Origin: Bathymodiolus brooksi
Lineage: Eukaryota; Mollusca; Bivalvia; Mytilida; Modiolidae
Assembly (NCBI GenBank): GCA_963680875.1
Contig: OY804579.1
Location: 39,888,397-39,952,396, forward strand
Length of the DNA stretch: 64,000 bases
Direction of reading: 5' to 3'
The notes beneath the pieces are model-generated. The model saw only the letters and a list, made by a program, of their open reading frames with translations. It made no database searches and was not told where the DNA came from. Both the position numbers and the translations under genes were made by a program. Below, in pieces: positions 33,011 to 45,500 of the stretch. Within the stretch, counting starts at the first letter, position 1; every line of letters begins with the position of its first letter.

Positions 33011-33190
33011 TTACTATTAGTCCCCGGGGGTATCAGTATTCAGTGTTTCGGCACTGGCATAGTTTATTACATGAAGAGTTTGACGATACCAAAGGGGCAA
33101 TCAGAATCCGTATATCAGACAAAACAATGGCGAAAAGAAAAAGAGCAATAGGACAAACAACGATCTATATATTTAATATTAAAATTTACA
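33011..33190 (-). repeat. Dispersed repeat R2, 3' part
   Basis: Minus-strand R2 end: plus reads 'gaagagtttgacgatacc', 'aaaggggcaatcagaatccg', 'acaatggcgaaaagaaaaag', 'ggacaaacaacgatct'. Shows the common R2 3' end (gatacc/ggtatc). Confidence 0.7.
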
Positions 33191-33214
33191 GTATCTAAGT
33201 AATGTAATTATTAT

Positions 33215-33412
33215 TAAAACTGAGGTTCTCCTCCCTCAGGCATAGGTCATGACCTTAGCAGATTTTGGCTATCCTGTTTAGACCCTTTGGTGTATTGTTC
33301 CCAAACACTTATTTGGCTTTCCAATATTTCGATGTTGAGCGTACCTGATGAAGGTTATTCCATAAACACGCCGTGCGCACTAAATTGGATATCTACGTTT
33401 TTATTAAGGAAA
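33215..33412 (+). repeat. Dispersed repeat R5, longest copy
   Basis: 'gaggttctcctccctcagg', 'ataggtcatgaccttagcag', 'gctatcctgtttagaccc', 'cttatttggctttccaatat', 'gagcgtacctgatgaagg', 'gatatctacgtttttatt'. The layout parallels a widespread mussel repeat I know only from general familiarity with bivalve sequence. Confidence 0.75.
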
Positions 33413-34577
33413 TATTATGCATTGAAAGATAACTATTTTCATCTTTACTCACCGGTTTATATCAAGTCGATTGTACTTGTTATAGGGTTAAGTGGCACGA
33501 ACTGAAACCACTATGCTTATTTGATATTCATTTAATACTAAAATTAAACAAATGTTTTATTTTCGAAAGAACAATGATAGAAGCATTTCCATGACACTGA
33601 ACACTCTTCCTGGTAGCTAGGAATCACCCATGTGACTTAAATGTACAAATATTTCATATTAATCAAATAAATATAGTTTTATATCAAAGCAAAGCAAATT
33701 ACTCGAACTGAAGAATAAATCTCATTTTGATAACAAAGACAAAGCGAGGAAATGAAGACGCCTACGTTTCGTCACGATAATTATCAACAGTTTGTTTTTC
33801 TCTTTACAAAGTTCCAGGTCGACGGATACACATTTCAGACAATTTGACTTTAAGCAACATATACTTGAGCAAACCTAGTTGATGAATACGTGAGGAATGA
33901 TCACTTTGAATTTTAGAAATAAATACCAAATCTAGGAAACCAATCTGATTAAAATCAGCAAATATAATACGCTACGCTTTTCCTAATATCTGACAGAATC
34001 CAATTATAGGTCGTGTCCAGATGGAAGCATGATCATCTAATGAAAACGTTCCTTGTAAAATCGCGCTTGGTTATTATGCATCACAAATGTAAATCTCTCT
34101 GACAGGGCCCCGGGCTGGAGTTATCTACTCTTGGCTGTTCAAGTACATACAACACACTGCAGGTTTTACAGAGAACTACATTGGGCCCCGCACCTCATAT
34201 GGCCGCTCCGTTCTCTGATTAAAATATTTGTTGATTTTCTAAAAATGTATTCATAAAAAGAAGGTCAGATGGATATATAGCGTAGAGTATTAATTACAAT
34301 AGTCGATTTTAATATGATTGTATGAAAACTGACAAGTAATCGCCAATATGCTCTTCAAGATATATTAAGCATTTCCAATAGAAGACTAATTTCATTATTA
34401 GTTCGTTTGTAGACAATAGTAATTTTCTTATCACATTTAGCGTTATTTACACAACCCGTGGTACTGACAGCTAATTGTGAGGTAAAGAATATTAACTGTC
34501 TTAATTGTATTATGACGTCAATTGAGTGGGCAAGTTGTGCTCAATAATTTATGTTCGTCTAGAAGTAGGCTTTATTA
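33413..34577. other. Intergenic, no gene seen
   Basis: No supported ORF, no recognised repeat. Confidence 0.5.
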
Positions 34578-34880
34578 TAGTATTATTACGTGATGTTTTT
34601 CATATTGGCCTAGTTATAGGTCCGAGGCCTGCTGTATTGGCCTGAGGCGCAGCCGAACGCCAATACAGCAGACCGAGGACCTATAACTAGGCCAATATGA
34701 AAAACATCACGTAATGATACCTTTATTAATTAACCAGTTCAATATCTCACGGGATTTTTCCTTGCAATTGTCAAAATGTCTAGCGGATTCCGATCTAGTT
34801 GTTATTGGACTGACTGGAATTGGGCCAATACGGAAACTATCCGTATTGGACTGGTTTTTGCCGTATTGGCCCAATGAAAG
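34578..34880. mobile_element. Fold-back element with near-perfect hairpin
   Basis: 34580-34642 and 34660-34720 are near-perfect complements: the left arm runs 'attattacgtgatgttttt', 'catattggcctagttatagg', 'cctgctgtattggc' and the right arm returns it. The loop is GC-rich ('gaggcgcagcc'). A second small hairpin, 'ccaatacgg' and 'ccgtattgg' with a 7-base loop, is at about 34824-34848. Confidence 0.8.
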
Positions 34881-35094
34881 TTTTTATATTGTATTGACAG
34901 ATTTGATCATATAAAGGCTAATAAATCAAAGTTTATTAATAATATGTATTATTACTCAACTCATGTATTATTAATTATCACTTCTTTCATGTACAAGTAT
35001 AATGTCTCGGTATTGGAAGGTGTTCAGTTCCTTGCCAGATTGTAAATTGTACGTCATGAGTACAACCGGGAGGCTAATCACTGCTTAGAATATA

Positions 35095-35350
35095 TGTAAT
35101 TTAAAAAACAACAGTATTTTTAAGCAAAATATTTCCTTTCGCTTTGTAAAATTTGTAGTTAAAGTGTAATATGAAACGTTGGAGACAACTAAAGGGGCAA
35201 TGGATAATGGACAATCCAGAGACACGGGCAACAATGGGCACAATGCATCGAACGAAAACAAAACAAAACAAGAAACACAGCATAGAAGAAAAGATGAACA
35301 ACACGGACCCCACCAGAAAGCCAGAGGCGAACCCAGGTACTTGCGAAAGG
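35095..35350 (-). repeat. R1-related repeat
   Basis: Plus strand reads 'aaaggggcaatggataatgg', 'acaatccagagacacgggca', 'accccaccagaaagccagag', the complement of an R1 end joined to an R2-like head. The ORFs over it are artefacts. Confidence 0.65.
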
Positions 35351-36206
35351 TAAGCATTTCCTGTTACTTATATGACACCCACCGTGTTACTCGTATGGTC
35401 AAGATCTTAAAGGTGTTGATGTGTGCCTTATCTTATAAAGCAATTTATTCGATAACAAAATCATTAGCATAACTGCTAATTCGAATCTTATCAAAATCTT
35501 TCACAATATAATCATTACAAGAAACAATCTTACTGAGCATGTTAGATAATCAATTCGCAAATCATGTAAATATCAAATGTTATGGAACAAGACTTATATT
35601 GTTATTCTTAATATCACAATCACCGGAGTGCTTCATATATTACTATCATTGTAAACAAAAACCAAGAAACAACCACATAACTCTCGTCACAACACTTGTT
35701 AGATTAACTGACAGGCTTTATATTAATTCAAAAACGAACACTGACCATACATTCTAGCTCAGACTCTACTAAATCAAATACATAGGAGCCAAATTTAACG
35801 TTTACGAAAATTGAATTTACTAAGATTAATTAGCTTTTATTGTCATACATACGCTCAAAAATAGCAAACTGAAAGACCAAGTTTAGCGTCTAATAATCGT
35901 TCTGTGTTATACTTACTGTTAGACCCATCACAAAACATTAGTCAATCATATTAAACCGTCTTGATCGTGACAGTCTCACAGTAAAATGATTAGCTGGGTT
36001 TGGTCTCACTTCTTTTCTACAGACATCAACATCTTGATTAAATTTTGTCACTTACGTACAGATCACGAGATAAGATATTGGCAATTAAATTTGTTGAAAA
36101 CATCACTTTGAGAGTTTTACGGTATCCACCATGATTTGGTAAACCGCTACGGGATATCTGTGTCACAAATGAACACGGAAATGTTCCATTTGTCGTAATT
36201 AAAATT
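35351..36206. other. Intergenic, no gene seen
   Basis: No supported gene. Confidence 0.45.
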
Positions 36207-36470
36207 CCGTCCTTTCCTCATTCGTGACTTATCACCGGATAGTTGACAACGGAAACTCCATGGGTGTCGCTAGTGGAGCAGGAACTTCTTACCTTCCGGA
36301 GCAGAGAAGTTCATCCCCATTTTTTGTGTTGTTCAATCTTTAGTTTTCTGTGTAGTGCTTTGTAGAGTCATGTCTTTTTTTTGTGTCCTTTTTCCATTGG
36401 TCATCGCGTTGTCTGTCCGTCCATCTTCAATTTACGACCCATTTTGGTATCTTCAACCTTCCGTAGACAC
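36207..36470 (+). repeat. Dispersed repeat R2, near full length
   Basis: 'cctcattcgtgacttatcac', 'ctagtggagcaggaacttct', 'ttccggagcagagaagttca', 'gttgttcaatctttagtttt', 'ctgtgtagtgctttgtagag', 'cattttggtatcttcaa'. The 'tgttcaatctttag' variant is the one found at the right edge of the 48-bp array. Confidence 0.8.
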
Positions 36471-36554
36471 ACCAACTATTTCTTTACGTGAAGAGGAAGA
36501 TATTAGTTGGGGTCATTTACTAGTGCCAGTAAACAAGAAATTTATTGTTCCTAA

Positions 36555-36802
36555 AGATTTGATTTGATTTATTGTGTTCAACGCCACTTTCAGCAATATT
36601 TCAGCTATATCATGGCGACCAGTTTTAGTGGTGGAAGAAGCCGGAGTACCCGGAGAGAACCACCGACCATGGGCAAGCAACTGGTAAACTTTATCACTTG
36701 CGGCTGCCAGTCGAGTGTACCCTTTTTGTAATTTACAAAGCCGGGCGCGGACCCACGCCGCATTGGTGATAGGCTTGTATGAGTTGCTAGGTAATCCAAC
36801 TA
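36555..36802 (-). mobile_element. SINE-B, head truncated
   Basis: Plus reads 'gttcaacgccactttcagca', 'agtggtggaagaagccgg', 'gcgcggacccacgccgcatt', ending at 'taggtaatccaac' where the copy at 29246 continues to the tRNA 5' end. Confidence 0.85.
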
Positions 36803-36889
36803 AAGAAGCATAGGAAATATAGAATAATGTTGCTCTTAAAAAGACACAAATAGAAATTCTAAAAAGTAATATTAACAAAACAATTTAAC

Positions 36890-37066
36890 AATAAACATAT
36901 TTTAGAACAATTCTAAGGTATTCATTATGAACTTTAACGAAGACACATGAAACATTTTTAGTGTTTTTTTGGAATCACGACCATCCGGTATTTCATCAAA
37001 TTCCTTCTCAGGGAGTGAGGCAAACGGGTCTGTGTCATTAGTGGCCTTGGTTTTAATATGGTAAAC
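36890..37066 (-). other. Possible exon or coding relic
   Basis: The minus strand is open for about 50 codons and encodes TNDTDPFASLPEKEFDEIPD, more protein-like than neighbouring random ORFs. It has no start codon at the 5' side, and an AG ('aaccaag') that could be a weak acceptor precedes it. No family is recognised. It could be chance. Confidence 0.2.
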
Positions 37067-38331
37067 AACTATTTATATCCCCCTAGAGCATCTAATGCTA
37101 CGCTAAAATCAGAAAGATCCGAATCATAAAAAGTGCGGGAAATACACATGTATGTGATGTTTGAAGAATATTTCCCCCAAGGGAAAAAGTCGTTGATATT
37201 ATTAACCAGGATTATCAATATTATTCTTTTGTGATAAATTTATCGTTTCATCTGTAATGAATTTTATATGAAGAATATATAGTGAGATATAAAAATTAAA
37301 AGAAATTGTATTATTTACGTTGTAATTAACTTGACTGAATGTGGGCGGATATACAGTTGGTTCGTCAAAATCGCAAGCTTAGCAACAACAAAATGCAAAA
37401 ATGTGCTAATGAAATTGTTTTGTGTGTTTTACTAATTCATGTCTTTTCAAAACGGTTTCATGTTTATGATAAATTACTACTGATTAAAAAATAAATACAT
37501 TGACAGTAGTCATTAACCAGATGATATTTCACCCCATGGAACAATATCAGTTTTATTGGCCGATGAGCAGCAGTAGAAAAGAACCAATATTTCGCATATA
37601 TGGTTGTATCGAGTACATCACGCCACTGATTGCATTGGAACTCTGTTTTCGGTAAGCACTATTTACATACTATGAAACGTCATACTCTCTCACATTATAA
37701 TTTTGCTTTCGTTGGAACTTTTGAAAATACTAATTCAATATAGAACCACAGACGTTCCTTTATGTAATTAATGAGGCAATAATTCTATTCTTACTAGAAT
37801 TTATCACTCGTAATCCGATTGGATATCGTCACTTATTCTACGTCATTCGAAAGGAATTTATAAATCAATATTTCCGTTTGCCGGACTACTTTTTCCACCG
37901 GTATCCAATGTAAACAAATACGGCGGCCGCTAAGTCATCGTAGATTTAAATGAATGAAAACACAATACCGGAACGATTTCAAATGTTTCCTAAATAAAAA
38001 TATGTTCAGTATAAATGAATAAAATAATAAACGTACACTGGTCCCGCCAACGGAAATCCCGCAAGTTGACTGAGTTAAATTTCAAATCGTGGCTGTTATC
38101 AATTCTCTTGTTCACTTTTTTTTTTCATTTTTCAATAATTAAAATAATACTTATTTGCTGTCAAAAGTTTGTATTGATATCACATTAACATAAATAGAAA
38201 GAACATTCTTGGTGGATTATTTTTTCATATTCCTACGCCGTAACGCTACAATTGTTTGAGGCTCTCCTTGGGTATTTCTTTAATAGTATTTAGCGTCGAA
38301 AACAAACACGATGTCCAAGAATAAGAATTAT
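37067..38331. other. Intergenic with an old SINE-A
   Basis: 37545-37665 resembles minus-strand SINE-A at low identity ('aatatcagttttattggc', 'tgtatcgagtacatcacgcc'). Nothing else recognised. Confidence 0.4.
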
Positions 38332-38490
38332 AAGGATTAAGCACTGTTTTTTAGGAAATTATGTATGTATAAACTCCGGCAGCTCACTCACAAACTTTAC
38401 ATAAAGTCCTTCGGACTTTATTCGGTTTGTGAGTGAGCTGCCGGAGTTTATACATAGATAATTTCCTAAAAAAAACAGTGTTTAATCCTA
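38332..38490. mobile_element. Fold-back element, almost perfect hairpin
   Basis: Left arm 38332-38394 ('aggattaagcactgtttttt', 'aactccggcagctcactcac') and right arm 38427-38490 are complementary with very few mismatches. The loop is itself a small hairpin ('aaagtccttcggacttt'). Stem about 60 bp. Confidence 0.85.
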
Positions 38491-38924
38491 TATTATTTGC
38501 TAGGAAGAAATTGTTGTCAATGTGGAAGGTATAGTGGAAGTCAAGGTCATGTTTAATTGATTGCATTACATCGGTGTCGTATATATGTTTTGTTCATGGT
38601 GATCTTATTCACATCTATCATGTTAGTGTTTGACATAGCTATATGTGAAACACGAAGAATATAATGGTCTATAAGACACAGTTTCTTTGTCAAGTGAATC
38701 AGTAAATACAATGACAGCAAAAAATTATTGTATGTACACTTTTGCATCGAGTCTCAATGCTTGTTTGCTTGTATATCAGATTGTTTTCCTCACGAATTAT
38801 TCCTCACGCGTGTATTTTTTCCAAATTTAGAAAAAATGAATGAGCTATTGTTATCGGACTGATTTGCATATTTTGCTTTTCATTTTATATTATATTATTC
38901 TTGATTCTTTTATTAAAACTACTG
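38491..38924. other. Intergenic, no gene seen
   Basis: Two short minus-strand ORFs have no family features. Confidence 0.45.
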
Positions 38925-39000
38925 TTGTAGTGTACATGATGAAGGTCATTCTAGAAACGCATCGTGTGCACTGAATTAGATATCTACGTTTTTTTTCATT
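38925..39000 (+). repeat. Dispersed repeat R5, 3' end
   Basis: 'gtacatgatgaaggtcattc', 'tagaaacgcatcgtgtgcac', 'agatatctacgttttttt'. Confidence 0.7.
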
Positions 39001-39059
39001 ATATGACCATTCCCATGAAGTATCAAGCCCTACTTAGATCTTTATATCCATCATACAAT

Positions 39060-39424
39060 AAAATAGTTTATTATATGACTTCGGATAATGTCTTTTCTGA
39101 TTGGCTGACGTCCCTAGTAACGTTCTTTGATAAAGCGTTATAATCACCGCGCAAAAAGTCACGAGAGTTGAACATAATATTCCAAAGCTTCTCCAGACAC
39201 CTTAAAATAGAAATGGTGTTTCCCAATTATATTAAAAGTAGTAGCCAATCATCATCGGGTTAAGTTTTGTCATTGACTCATCAGATGCGTTCTAACTAAT
39301 TACTTTCGGTACACAATTAAATTAATAATGGCAGACGTTAGGCAGACAGGGGTATCTGGGGAACAAAGTCGGCGCTGTTTGGTGTTAATTCAAATTTGAT
39401 TTAATGTCATATAATAAAACAGTT
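39060..39424. mobile_element. MITE-like element
   Basis: Imperfect terminal inverted repeats: 'aaatagtttattatatgac' at 39061 and 'gtcatataataaaacagtt' at 39406 match at 16 of 19 positions. About 365 bp, no ORF. Confidence 0.45.
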
Positions 39425-39548
39425 AATGACTTTCAATATCGGTGAATACAAGGATTGATCAACCCATGGAACATGATATTCACCTCGTATGCCTCGGTGA
39501 ATATCATGTTCCAATCCTTGTATTCACTTCATGGAAAGTCATCAATTG
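39424..39548. mobile_element. Fold-back element
   Basis: 'tgaatacaaggattg' and 'aatccttgtattca', plus 'ggaacatgatattcacc' and 'ggtgaatatcatgttcc', form a hairpin with an 11-base loop. Outer parts 'tgactttca' and 'tggaaagtca' also pair. Confidence 0.75.
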
Positions 39549-39605
39549 CATAATGTTCAATAATGTCAATAATTCATAATTAGAATGTTGGTGTGACGTT
39601 CTTAT

Positions 39606-39736
39606 GTAACACTATGGTGACTTATGTAAACACACAAGTTCAACCGTTCTGATAATGTATGTACATTGTATATGAACTATTGAACTCGCGTGTTTACATA
39701 AATCATCGGTACAGTTTGTGAACACCATAGTGTTAC
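39606..39736. mobile_element. 131-bp MITE with perfect 14-bp TIRs and TTAT target duplication
   Basis: Ends GTAACACTATGGTG (39606-39619) and CACCATAGTGTTAC (39723-39736) are perfect complements. Inner 'ttatgtaaacac' and 'gtgtttacataa' also pair. TTAT flanks it at 39602-39605 and 39737-39740. Non-coding. Confidence 0.8.
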
Positions 39737-39740
39737 TTAT

Positions 39741-41586
39741 TGGTCAATTTTTATAAAGCTGACATTTACTGCAGGGTAACATGTTTTCCTATCCCAACAC
39801 TGTATATCAATTTCTTGTATGTATATATATGCAGTTGTCTTGTGAAGTACTTAATACAGATTACTAGCTTCTAAAGTTTCATATATTCATACATTAATTA
39901 GTACATGTTTTCAGTCACGAAAGTATTGATCTCAGAATACCGGCTAGTGCTTTAAATAAATCGGGATCCTACTGATACAACATTAGAATCAAACACGATG
40001 TATGTGCGAGTTGGTTATTTTACATTGAATTGGCGTTGTCATTGTAGTGTTGATTCTGTGCTAGTTTAATAGTCCTTTTTGCGTTCTTTTGACAGTCCGA
40101 ATTATGTGTTATTTCTCCAATAATGTTACTATGTCTATTATATGTATGCTTGTATTATATTCCTTCGTGCTGTTTTAACCGAATTATGATTTTCTGTGAC
40201 AACTAGCATTGGTATTTTTTTCAAACTGTTGTATGAATTTGGTTTGTGATTTTGCAAGGATTATCAATTTATATATTGTTTATATAATGTATGTATTAAT
40301 CTGAATACTTTGATATTTCGAAGTGTGTTATGCAGGAAGTTAATCTCTCCTTCACATCCCCATTTAAGGCGGATATATGGTATCCAATATTTTTCAAGCT
40401 TAGATTTCTCACGACAAAATTAAAGGCCACAGCCACTTGTCATTGAAGGTTAAATGTCCCTCAAGGTCACAGTCACTTTAATGGATTGGTCATACAAGGT
40501 CACATACACATTTGTGACAATATGAATATTGGGGATGGACACAGTTCTTTCACATAATGTCGATGATTTGTTGAAAAATGTACCCTCCATTCCCGACAGC
40601 TATATTATCAATAAGAAAAGTAAAATGCGGTGAGAATGATTTATTTTGATTTCACTTAGTTTTCAATCGGAATTGATGAGGAACAAAAATTGAAATAATA
40701 CAGAAGTTTTTGATAGTTTTCCTGTATTTACATTTGATTGATGTTACTATGTGTCTTTGTCACACTATCATTTTAGCCCTTCCTTGTAGACAAAAGTTTT
40801 GTCATAGTTATGGACAGTTCTGTTGTTGAACAAGTAGAAGAACAGGCAATATACCTTTCTCTATATGGATTCTTGAGAAGTATCATAAAGCTTTAATAAA
40901 ACTTAGTGATTTTGTAGCTTATTCACGGGTAAATCATATATATGATCAGCTTTAGAAAAATATTGGCTGCAAGATTCTTGCATACTGAATATAAATTTGG
41001 TGGATATTATGCAGAATATACGCGGAGGTTTGGGCCATTTATATTTGCATATTATTTATCTGTTGATATGCATAATTTACTCTCACTTGGTACAGGCACT
41101 TAAATGAAAAGTGACGGGGCTAAGCAAGATATATGGAGTGAAATAGCATGGATATGTCAACTTCGTGTAATCCTGTACTAGAAAGGAAATACTAACCATC
41201 AATGACCTTTCCACACTCTCAAGAGTATGAATAAGTTGTTTAATTTCGCTCTCAATATCACTACCAGTAGAATAAATTAGAACACTGTCAATTAAATCAA
41301 TAAATATTTATCACGAAGCTAATTTTATTGTAATTTCAAGTGCCTACGGTTGATTTACTCCAAGTCTGCAAATTGTGGTAATTATCCCCAAGAGAGCAAA
41401 TTAGATGTCTTCATATATAGAAAGTAAGCTTATGGTTATTCTGTCAACAGTCTTGGCGTTTGATTAGTTTCTAATATATTTTAATAGGAACGACTGATCA
41501 ATCAAACCTTACAGCGAAGACTAATGATAAGTTATTGGTTTGTATACAAATATCAGAGTATTATCTATGTCCAGTGGGGTTTTTAG
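39741..41586. other. Intergenic, no gene seen
   Basis: Long stretch with only short ORFs. 'aaggtcac'-type words recur at 40430-40510, as in other bivalve intergenic DNA. No gene supported. Confidence 0.45.
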
Positions 41587-41837
41587 GAATAGGGTTAGGG
41601 TTAAGGTGTTTAAGGCTATATCGTAGCGGTCAGTTTTATTTGTGGAGGAAACCGGAGTACCCGGATAAAACCACAGACCTGTCGCAAGTCAGTGACAAAC
41701 ATTATCACATAAAGTTGTATAGATTACACCTCATCATGAGCGGAATTCGAATTCACCACCTTAGTGGTGATAGGCACTGATTGCAGAGGTAGATGTAAAT
41801 CCAAACACCATACGATAAGATCACGTTTACGATGGCC
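41587..41837 (-). mobile_element. SINE-A, near full length
   Basis: Tail 'atagggttagggttaagg' (telomere-like on the minus strand), core with a deletion ('taaggctatatcgtagcgg' replaces about 25 bp), 'accacagacctgtcgcaag', B box region at 41745, head 'gatcacgtttacgatggcc'. Confidence 0.8.
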
Positions 41838-42354
41838 CCTCCTGTGCTTTAAAATGGTGTCAGAATATTATGTAATAAATACCATCATCAGTTATGTTAA
41901 ATATCATAGTGACATAGTGCAAAGTTCAGCTATGAATTTATCCCAATCCATCGAATCAAGCAAGATTCCTTGTAGTATTCCCTTTAATCTGTTGGTTTGT
42001 CTTCCCTCGTTATCTTCAAACAATACTTGACAAAAGATTTTGCGAACATAATCTTAGTTGCTAAATGAACAAACCGGATTTTCATTTTGATATTTATCTT
42101 TCCCTATTCTTTGTACTTATTAATAGAAAACATAAATATACAATATACGTACATTGTCGTACAATATCAAAGTTATTTTTACGATATTAAGAAACAGGAA
42201 GAAATACGAGTCTCTGGCGGGTCTTTTTCCTGTTGTATGCGAGTAATAAATTTGATCTTTTCCGACAATGTACATATATTGTTTTCAATATTGCAAAATC
42301 AATGAATGATGATACATAGGTGGTAATCAGATGCCGTATATCGAAGATTGACAA
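41838..42354. other. Intergenic, no gene seen
   Basis: Short ORFs only. Confidence 0.45.
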
Positions 42355-42580
42355 ACAATGATCTACCGGGTTTGTAACTAGATTAACACGACGGGTGCCA
42401 CTAGTTGAACAGGAACTGCCTACCCTTCCGGAGTTCACCCCCGGTTTTTAGTGGGGTTCGTGTTACTCGATCTTTAGTTTTACGTGTATGTTTTGTAGAT
42501 CGTTGTTTTCCTTTTGTACTGTTCTTTTGACCATTGTGTTGCTTGTTCTTCTTCAATTTACGGATGTTGATTACCCCATT
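42355..42580 (+). repeat. Dispersed repeat R2, left flank of the 48-bp array
   Basis: 'accgggtttgtaactagatt', 'tgccactagttgaacagg', 'tttagtggggttcgtgttac', 'ttgaccattgtgttgct', 'gttgattaccccatt'. Its 3' end 'ggtatct' is the first seven bases of satellite unit 1, so the element runs into the array without a break. Confidence 0.85.
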
Positions 42581-45500
42581 GGTATCTACTGACTCTTACA
42601 CAACACGCTACACAGAAAACTAAAGATTGATATCTTCTGACTCTTCCACAACACACTACACAGAAAACTAAAGATTGGTATCTACTGACTCTTCCACAAC
42701 ACACTACACAGAAAACTAAAGATTGGTATCTTCTGACTCTTCCACAACACACTACACAGAAAACTAAAGATTGGTATCTACTGACTATTCCACAACACAC
42801 TACACAGAAAACTAAAGATTGGTATCTTCTGACTCTTCCACAACACACTACACAGAAAACTAAAGATTGGTATCTTCTGACTCTTCCACAACACACTACA
42901 CAGAAAACTAAAGATTGATATCTTCTGACTCTTCCACAACACACTACACAGAAAACTAAAGATTGGTATCGACTGACTCTTCCACAACACACTACACAGA
43001 AAACTAAAGATTGATATCTTCTGACTCTTCCACAACACACTACACAGAAAACTAAAGATTGGTATCTTCTGACTCTTCCACAACACACTACACAGAAAAC
43101 TAAAGATTGGTATCTTCTGACTCTTCCACAACACACTACACAGAAAACTAAAGATTGGTATCTTCTGACTCTTCCACAACACACTACACAGAAAACTAAA
43201 GATTGGTATCGACTGACTCTTCCACAACACACTACACAGAAAACTAAAGATTGATATCTTCTGACTCTTCCACAACACACTACACAGAAAACTAAAGATT
43301 GGTATCTTCTGACTCTTCCACAACACACTACACAGAAAACTAAAGATTGGTATCGACTGACTCTTCCACAACACACTACACAGAAAACTAAAGATTGGTA
43401 TCTTCTGACTCTTCCACAACACACTACACAGAAAACTAAAGATTGGTATCTTCTGACTCTTCCACAACACACTACACAGAAAACTAAAGATTGGTATCTT
43501 CTGACTCTTCCACAACACACTACACAGAAAACTAAAGATTGGTATCTTCTGACTCTTCCACAACACACTACACAGAAAACTAAAGATTGGTATCTTCTGA
43601 CTCTTCCACAACACACTACACAGAAAACTAAAGATTGGTATCGACTGACTCTTCCACAACACACTACACAGAAAACTAAAGATTGGTATCGACTGACTCT
43701 TCCACAACACACTACACAGAAAACTAAAGATTGGTATCTTCTGACTCTTCCACAACACACTACACAGAAAACTAAAGATTGGTATCTACTGACTCTTCCA
43801 CAACACACTACACAGAAAACTAAAGATTGGTATCTTCTGACTCTTCCACAACACACTACACAGAAAACTAAAGATTGGTATCTTCTGACTCTTCCACAAC
43901 ACACTACACAGAAAACTAAAGATTGGTATCTACTGACTCTTCCACAACACACTACACAGAAAACTAAAGATTGGTATCTACTGACTCTTCCACAACACAC
44001 TACACAGAAAACTAAAGATTGGTATCTTCTGACTCTTCCACAACACACTACACAGAAAACTAAAGATTGGTATCTTCTGACTCTTCCACAACACACTACA
44101 CAGAAAACTAAAGATTGATATCTTCTGACTCTTCCACAACACACTACACAGAAAACTAAAGATTGGTATCTTCTGACTCTTCCACAACACACTACACAGA
44201 AAACTAAAGATTGGTATCTTCTGACTCATCCGCAACACACTACACAGAAAACTAAAGATTGGTATCTTCTGACTCTTCCACAACACACTACACAGAAAAC
44301 TAAAGATTGGTATCGACTGACTCTTCCACAACACACTACACAGAAAACTAAAGATTGGTATCTTCTGACTCTTCCACAACACACTACACAGAAAACTAAA
44401 GATTGGTATCTACTGACTCTTCCACAACACACTACACAGAAAACTAAAGATTGATATCTTCTGACTCTTCCACAACACACTACACAGAAAACTAAAGATT
44501 GGTATCGACTGACTCTTCCACAACACACTACACAGAAAACTAAAGATTGGTATCGACTGACTCTTCCACAACACACTACACAGAAAACTAAAGATTGGTA
44601 TCTACTGACTCTTCCACAACACACTACACAGAAAACTAAAGATTGGTATCTACTGACTATTCCACAACACACTACACAGAAAACTAAAGATTGGTATCTT
44701 CTGACTCTTCCACAACACACTACACAGAAAACTAAAGATTGGTATCTACTGACTCTTCCACAACACACTACACAGAAAACTAAAGATTGATATCTTCTGA
44801 CTCTTCCACAACACACTACACAGAAAACTAAAGATTGGTATCTACTGACTCTTCCACAACACACTACACAGAAAACTAAAGATTGGTATCTTCTGACTCT
44901 TCCACAACACACTACACAGAAAACTAAAGATTGGTATCTTCTGACTCTTCCACAACACACTACACAGAAAACTAAAGATTGGTATCGACTGACTCTTCCA
45001 CAACACACTACACAGAAAACTAAAGATTGGTATCGACTGACTCTTCCACAACACACTACACAGAAAACTAAAGATTGGTATCTACTGACTCTTCCACAAC
45101 ACACTACACAGAAAACTAAAGATTGGTATCTTCTGACTCTTCCACAACACACTACACAGAAAACTAAAGATTGGTATCGACTGACTCTTCCACAACACAC
45201 TACACAGAAAACTAAAGATTGGTATCTACTGACTCTTCCACAACACACTACACAGAAAACTAAAGATTGGTATCTTCTGACTCTTCCACAACACACTACA
45301 CAGAAAACTAAAGATTGGTATCTACTGACTCTTCCACAACACACTACACAGAAAACTAAAGATTGGTATCTACTGACTCTTCCACAACACACTACACAGA
45401 AAACTAAAGATTGGTATCTTCTGACTCTTCCACAACACACTACACAGAAAACTAAAGATTGGTATCTTCTGACTCTTCCACAACACACTACACAGAAAAC

